From contig JAHFRL010000023.1 of the NCBI GenBank assembly GCA_023266235.1, forward strand, positions 1 through 49,364: 49,364 nucleotides of DNA. The letters run 5' to 3'. Shown piece by piece: positions 48,598 to 49,364 of the stretch. The notes under the pieces were generated by a model that saw only the letters and a program-made list of their open reading frames with translations, searched no databases and was not told the origin of the DNA. Made by a program: the position numbers and the translations under genes. Source of the stretch: Betaproteobacteria bacterium. Lineage in GTDB: Bacteria > Pseudomonadota > Gammaproteobacteria > Burkholderiales > SG8-41. Position 1 is the first letter of the stretch, and every line of letters begins with the position of its first letter.

Positions 48598-48635
48598 GAG
48601 TACGTACTCGCTGAGTTGTCGGGCTAGCCCGACAA
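48598..48635. promoter_or_regulatory. Two palindromes upstream of the rightward early promoter
   Basis: GAGTACGTACTC (48598-48609) and TTGTCGGGCTAGCCCGACAA (48616-48635) are perfect palindromes. They end 22 bases before the -35 of the promoter at 48658, a good place for an activator or repressor. No T tract follows on either strand, so they are not terminators. Confidence 0.65.
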
Positions 48636-48657
48636 AAAGCCTCCTGAAAAATAGTTC

Positions 48658-48685
48658 TTGACCTTTTTCGTGGGTGCGCTATACC
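48658..48685 (+). promoter_or_regulatory. Rightward sigma-70 promoter of the accessory early operon
   Basis: TTGACC (48658-48663), 16-base spacer, TATACC (48680-48685). It would give a leader of about 125 bases before ATG 48818 and drive the operon that crosses the joint to 3303. Confidence 0.65.
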
Positions 48686-48691
48686 GGAAGT

Positions 48692-48817
48692 GCAAGCGAA
48701 ACGAACCGCCAAGAACTTGATAGAGGGGCCCGCAAGGCTCGGTGCAATACCTGGTGGTAGAAGATCGGTCCCACCCTACGGGCTCTCCGGCCGATAAACC
48801 TTGACAGGGAGACAATT
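48692..48817 (+). promoter_or_regulatory. Possible structured leader of the early operon
   Basis: Between the promoter and ATG 48818. GGTGG can pair with CCACC and GATCGG with CCGAT further along (48750-48795), with overlapping strands, so the pairings are alternatives. GGGAG precedes the ATG. Evidence for a defined fold is weaker than for the leaders at 8465 and 12378. Confidence 0.3.
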
Positions 48818-49364
48818 ATGAAATTGACAACCACACTCAGCAAAATCCGAGCCTGCTACCCCTGTACCCAAAGCTGGCAGACCCTGCTGAAATCCCTTGG
48901 CCCTGGCTTCGACTCGAAAGCTGAAATCAATCTGCTCACCATTCTGAAATCCAATGGTGTGCTCGACATGCTTTGGTGTTTGCGTGCCACCGACCAGAAC
49001 TCGAGGCTTATTTCGGCTCAGCTGGCGATTGAGTTTGCGGAAGAAGTGTTGCCGATTTTTGAAGAGAAATATCCAGTAGATCAGAGACCGAAGAAAGCAA
49101 TCCAGGCTGCTCGGGATTACCTTGATAGAAAGATTTCCCGTGAAACCTTAAAGGCTTACCAGGCTGATGCTTACGTCGCCGCCGCCGCCGCCGACACCAC
49201 TGCCTACACCGCCGTCGCCGCCGCCGCCGCCGACACCACTGCCTACACCGCCGCCGTCGCCTACGCCGCCCACGCCGCCGCCTACGCCGCCGCCGCTGCC
49301 GACACCGCTGCCCACGCCGCCGCCTACGCCGCCCACGCCGCCGCCTCCGCCGCCGCCGCTGCCG
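48818..49364 (+). CDS. N-terminal part of alanine-rich phage protein (continues at base 1)
   Basis: 182 codons open to the end of the contig. The head WQTLLKSLG, LLTILKSNG, MLWCLR and ARDYLDRKIS parallels the paralogue at 647-1267 (KIRAC and EINLLTIL identical), then comes an Ala/Tyr/Thr/His array from about residue 115. The frame continues at base 1 if the 43-base overlap is merged. It is the first gene after the early promoter, so it should be made early. A role in protecting the infected cell is only suggested by the label that relatives carry. Confidence 0.8.
   Translation, partial: MKLTTTLSKIRACYPCTQSWQTLLKSLGPGFDSKAEINLLTILKSNGVLDMLWCLRATDQNSRLISAQLAIEFAEEVLPIFEEKYPVDQRPKKAIQAARDYLDRKISRETLKAYQADAYVAAAAADTTAYTAVAAAAADTTAYTAAVAYAAHAAAYAAAAADTAAHAAAYAAHAAASAAAAA
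49163..49364 (+). repeat. Alanine-codon array, overlapping the contig start
   Basis: GCC-rich array with units of the same 42-base type as 1-132. Bases 49259-49333 are identical to 1-75, and 49322-49364 match 1-43 with one mismatch (C for A at 49347). Confidence 0.85.

Larger units (their letters stand above)
47801..48817. other. Long non-coding region: candidate replication origin and control region
   Basis: About 1 kb without a credible gene between divergent operons. In order it holds TTCATACAG-type repeats and a 175-base nested inverted repeat (47871-48072), TGTCCC boxes (48097-48113), an AT-rich stretch with an A11 and a T13 run (48116-48235), a two-unit tandem module of TGTCCCA/TGGGACA dyads (48251-48390), a nested dyad (48393-48430), GATTAAA/TTTAATC palindromes (48439-48540), two palindromes (48598-48635) and a promoter (48658-48685). 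Iterons plus AT-rich DNA plus divergent transcription is the usual build of an origin. Confidence 0.7.

Noticed and set aside
48616..48635. 20-base palindrome as a terminator
   Set aside because: It has no loop and no T tract after it on either strand; it is better read as a protein site.
48624..48815. 63-codon minus-strand frame over the early promoter
   Set aside because: It overlaps the promoter, palindrome and leader and shows no recognisable protein features or ribosome site.

Overview
The window is the essentially complete genome of a tailed double-stranded DNA phage with a short, podovirus-type tail. It encodes a terminase, a head-to-tail connector portal, scaffold, capsid, two tail tubular proteins (T7 gp11/gp12-like), a set of internal or ejected virion proteins, tail fibres and a lambda R-type endolysin. 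There is no tape measure, tail sheath or integrase. The two ends overlap: the last 43 bases match the first 43 with one mismatch, and joining them restores one alanine-rich reading frame. The contig is therefore closed (circular or circularly permuted) and was opened inside a repeat. Gene order around portal, Bbp19-like protein, scaffold and capsid resembles the BPP-1/Bcep22 kind of podovirus (from memory). No T7-type RNA polymerase is present, and the promoters I can see look like bacterial sigma-70 sites, so the host polymerase probably does the transcription. The host is unknown; a Gram-negative proteobacterium is likely from the lambda R-type endolysin and base composition.

Layout. (1) 48818 through the joint to 3303, plus strand: accessory early genes (two alanine-rich paralogues, an HExxH metalloprotease-like protein, a Cys-rich small protein, a DHH phosphoesterase and a secreted HNH nuclease). 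(2) 3275-7649, minus strand: primase/helicase-like protein, C5-cytosine methyltransferase and SNF2-like helicase. (3) 7773-14164, plus strand: an Arc-type repressor next to a strong operator-like dyad, then an AT-hook protein, a conserved phage protein in the usual place of an SSB, family A DNA polymerase, two PD-(D/E)XK nucleases, a DUF932-like protein and small proteins. Two leaders in this block look like structured RNA. (4) 14142-44613, minus strand: lysis, tail fibres, internal proteins, tail tube, capsid, scaffold, portal, terminase and head-completion genes. (5) 44839-47800, minus strand: a sugar cassette (HisF2/AglZ-like, WbpG/PseA-like amidotransferase, PseB-like dehydratase). (6) 47801-48817: one long non-coding region of inverted repeats, three families of iteron-like repeats, AT-rich DNA and a promoter. 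It is the best candidate for the replication origin and control region.

Points that stand out. The large terminase carries an intein exactly between the Walker A lysine and threonine, with class 3 features. The adjacent gene carries an unrelated class 1 intein. Three consecutive small proteins near the portal all end in ERLGG. The phage carries an incomplete acetamidino-sugar pathway. The origin-like region, the two leader RNAs and the repressor operator are structured elements that the genes do not explain. All functional calls come from reading motifs and remembered families; no database search was run.
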